A DNA stretch of 64,000 nt from Acidobacteriaceae bacterium (GTDB lineage Bacteria; Acidobacteriota; Terriglobia; Bryobacterales; Bryobacteraceae), in the NCBI GenBank assembly GCA_019240475.1, contig JAFAYI010000026.1, positions 248,001 through 312,000 on the forward strand. Reading direction: 5' to 3'. Positions 63,826 to 64,000 of the stretch are shown here, piece by piece (the first letter of the stretch is position 1; each line of letters starts with the position of its first letter). The notes below the pieces were generated by a model. The model did no database searches. It had not been told where the DNA came from and saw only the letters and a list, made by a program, of their open reading frames with translations. A program made the translations under genes and the position numbers.

Positions 63826-64000
63826 TTAGTTGTCGTCCGTGTCGCCAGCGGGCGCAGGCTTGGTGAACTCGCTCGGGGGACGCACCTTGCTCTCGCCGGG
63901 ATAGGGTCGCGTGAACCCGGTCGCCATGTACCAGTTCAGGTGGTTAACCGTGTCCGGGTCTTCGGCGTCGGGCTTGGTCAGCTTGCCGGCGAAGATCTGC
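63826..64000 (-). CDS. 3' end of an unrecognised protein (5' part outside window)
   Basis: The last 57 codons of a gene that continues past base 64000. They read ...KLTKPDAEDPDTVNHLNWYM... then a Pro/Lys-rich tail ending GDTDDN and TAA. No family is recognisable from this part. The terminator at 63777 closes the unit. Confidence 0.6.
   Translation of the reverse strand, partial: QIFAGKLTKPDAEDPDTVNHLNWYMATGFTRPYPGESKVRPPSEFTKPAPAGDTDDN

Overview
The window looks like chromosomal DNA of an acidobacterium, most likely of the Solibacter/Bryobacter type. The signs are a PadR plus ADOP-type (MacB/FtsX-like) permease pair, a very large exported NHL/choice-of-anchor-D protein ending in GWAVD...DVC...CPNVGW modules, an S53 pro-kumamolisin protease, M13 and DUF885 exported peptidases and two GH78 rhamnosidases. 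The DNA is GC-rich and densely coded on both strands. I see no rRNA or tRNA gene, insertion sequence, phage gene or CRISPR array. The taxonomic placement is inference.

Layout. 1-9.1 kb: a 5'-complete but window-truncated secreted repeat protein, an S9 peptidase, and a small NIPSNAP/AraC/MscS cluster. 9.1-16.5 kb: an ArsR-like regulator, YmdB phosphodiesterase, an M16 peptidase followed tightly by an EEP-fold hydrolase and a small unknown protein, then RlmN and a GT87-like membrane protein. 16.4-25.4 kb: a TetR regulator divergent from an S53 protease with repeated motifs between them, EamA and APC transporters, DinB, VOC, and a three-gene unit of a Tat-signal heptad-repeat protein, a JmjC/cupin oxygenase and a DUF423 protein.

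25.5-33.4 kb: a tightly coupled aromatic amino acid operon (trpC-trpF-trpB-trpA-chorismate mutase-DAHP synthase-prephenate dehydrogenase), a Crp/Fnr regulator, a cold shock gene with promoter and terminator, and an aldo/keto-reductase-like protein lacking most of its catalytic tetrad. 33.4-38.4 kb: fabD with two exported metallopeptidases. 38.4-42.9 kb: rimO-yacG-pgpA-(IPT/beta-propeller)-cinA.

43-57.9 kb: the accessory-looking part. A DUF2235 (Tle1-like) hydrolase is divergent from an unrecognised 687-residue protein, which is followed by a GH78 rhamnosidase and an L-rhamnose isomerase. A second GH78, a GTSAG-type esterase, a LarA-like protein, an SDR and a rhodanese follow. 58-64 kb: aldose 1-epimerase, fructose-bisphosphatase, ADOP/PadR and the 3' end of an unknown gene.

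The strongest candidates for undescribed biology are the Tat heptad-repeat protein beside a JmjC oxygenase (23.8-25.4 kb) and the 687-residue protein beside the DUF2235 hydrolase (43.5-46.7 kb). Both are hypotheses from gene context.
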